DNA of 14,264 nt. It comes from Deltaproteobacteria bacterium (GTDB lineage: Bacteria > SAR324 > JACQKK01). The notes beneath the pieces were generated by a model that was given only the letters and a program-made list of their open reading frames with translations, had not been told where the DNA came from and searched no databases. The translations under genes and the position numbers were made by a program. Positions 13,620-14,264 of this stretch are shown here, in pieces. Location: assembly GCA_029858165.1 (NCBI GenBank), contig JAOUFO010000016.1, positions 1 through 14,264 on the forward strand, read 5' to 3'. Position 1 is the first letter of the stretch, and the number at the start of each line of letters is the position of its first letter.

Positions 13620-14264
13620 GCGGGGGAAGACCGGATGGCCTGTCCCAGGGCCTGGGGGTGGCCGTTGGCAAAAGCCTGAAAGGCCATGGCCCCCCTGCCT
13701 TCCGGCTTCACCTCCATCAGGCGCACCCATCCCGATTTGCAGGCCACCCACCCGCCTTCCAACAGGACCCCTGGCTCAACCGGGTTTTGAAGGGGGGGGG
13801 GCGGCGAAGTGGTTAGCGGGGGATTGGCGTTTTCTGCCTTCAGGATCACCAGCCGTTTCCCCCCTATCCAGCCGTGGCATCCCGGCCAGGGGGTAAACCC
13901 CCGCACCCGCCTGACGATTTCCTCCGCGGTTTGCTCATCCCAGCGCAAAGCGCCGTCTTCCTTGCGGATGGTGTGGCAAAGGGTCACGGCGGATTCATCC
14001 TGGGGCCGTGGGGAAAGCCCCCCCTCCAACACATCCGGCAAGGCCCGTGTCAGCAATTCTCCGGACAGCTCCGCCAGCCGCTGGCCCAGGGCCCCGGCGG
14101 TGTCATCCGGCAAAATGGCCGCCGGGGCCTCCAGAACTACCGGCCCGGCGTCCAGTTGCATCACCATCCGTTGCAGGCTGACTCCGGTGGCGGTATCCCC
14201 CGCCAGAATGGCCGCCTGGATGGGGCTGGCTCCCCGCCAGCGGGGCAGCAGCGAAAAATGGAGA
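13616..14264 (-). CDS. fmt: methionyl-tRNA formyltransferase, partial (C-terminal part)
   Basis: The reading frame runs off the right end of the window; about 215 C-terminal residues are visible. The enzyme formylates initiator Met-tRNA using 10-formyl-tetrahydrofolate. At the edge it reads LHFSLLPRWRGASPIQ, the conserved catalytic-domain motif, then ILAGDTATGVSLQRMVMQLD. After this come the C-terminal domain landmarks RKEDGALRWD, IVRRVRGFTPWPG and VRLMEVKPEGRGAM. Catalytic residues nearer the N-terminus are outside the window. A proline-rich low-complexity stretch in the C-terminal domain is encoded by a run of ten C (plus-strand G at 13792-13801). The stop TGA at 13616-13618 overlaps a promoter for the next gene. 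Confidence 0.95.
   Translation of the reverse strand, partial: LHFSLLPRWRGASPIQAAILAGDTATGVSLQRMVMQLDAGPVVLEAPAAILPDDTAGALGQRLAELSGELLTRALPDVLEGGLSPRPQDESAVTLCHTIRKEDGALRWDEQTAEEIVRRVRGFTPWPGCHGWIGGKRLVILKAENANPPLTTSPPPPLQNPVEPGVLLEGGWVACKSGWVRLMEVKPEGRGAMAFQAFANGHPQALGQAIRSSPA
13792..13801 (-). repeat. fmt: ten-base homopolymer inside fmt
   Basis: Ten consecutive G on the plus strand (C on the coding strand) encode part of a proline run in the C-terminal domain of Fmt. The present length keeps the frame, since conserved Fmt motifs lie on both sides. A change of one base would replace roughly the last 60 residues. Confidence 0.9.

Overview
The window is a chromosomal housekeeping region of a Gram-negative bacterium. 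The Gram-negative call rests on a small beta-barrel-like exported protein ending in Phe, a Rep-type helicase closely resembling the enterobacterial protein, and a classical type II fatty-acid-synthesis cluster. The lineage is not settled. The single-chain glycyl-tRNA synthetase is unusual for most Proteobacteria, so a deep-branching proteobacterial or neighbouring phylum (for example Magnetococcia or Nitrospinota) is a guess only. The DNA is fairly GC-rich. No phage, transposase, CRISPR, tRNA or rRNA was seen.

Left part (+ strand). A GC-rich 75-bp tandem repeat fills about 22-280. It is followed by a single-domain CinA/MoaB-like protein (472-1227), glyQS with a good sigma70-type promoter (1329-1357 and 1428-2804), a small exported barrel protein (2882-3436) with a hairpin terminator, the helicase rep (3570-5624), a thioredoxin/AhpC-fold protein (5715-6278), and an acidic coiled-coil protein of unknown function (6301-6699).

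Right part (- strand, read from right to left). The order is fmt (cut by the window edge), yceD, rpmF, plsX, fabD, fabG, acpP, fabF, gcvH. This is the conserved ribosomal-protein/phospholipid/fatty-acid cluster. PlsX makes acyl-phosphate from acyl-ACP, FabD loads malonate onto AcpP, FabF elongates, and FabG reduces. fabH, commonly found between plsX and fabD, is absent. gcvH, whose product carries lipoate derived from octanoyl-ACP, sits at the tail. A perfect TTGACA promoter with an adjoining AT-rich palindrome lies just before acpP. A second TTGACA promoter overlaps the fmt stop codon ahead of yceD.

The least ordinary feature is a family of GC-rich repeats. Copies occur as the left array and, in inverted orientation, as a cluster that widens the rpmF-plsX gap to 497 bp. 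The copies share a short hairpin that keeps a GNRA-type tetraloop (GGAA in one place, GCAA in the other) on the strand pointing along the neighbouring genes. A second hairpin element of 34 bp also occurs twice. No new enzymatic system is evident. The candidates for novelty are these repeats, the unknown acidic protein and several regulatory structures.
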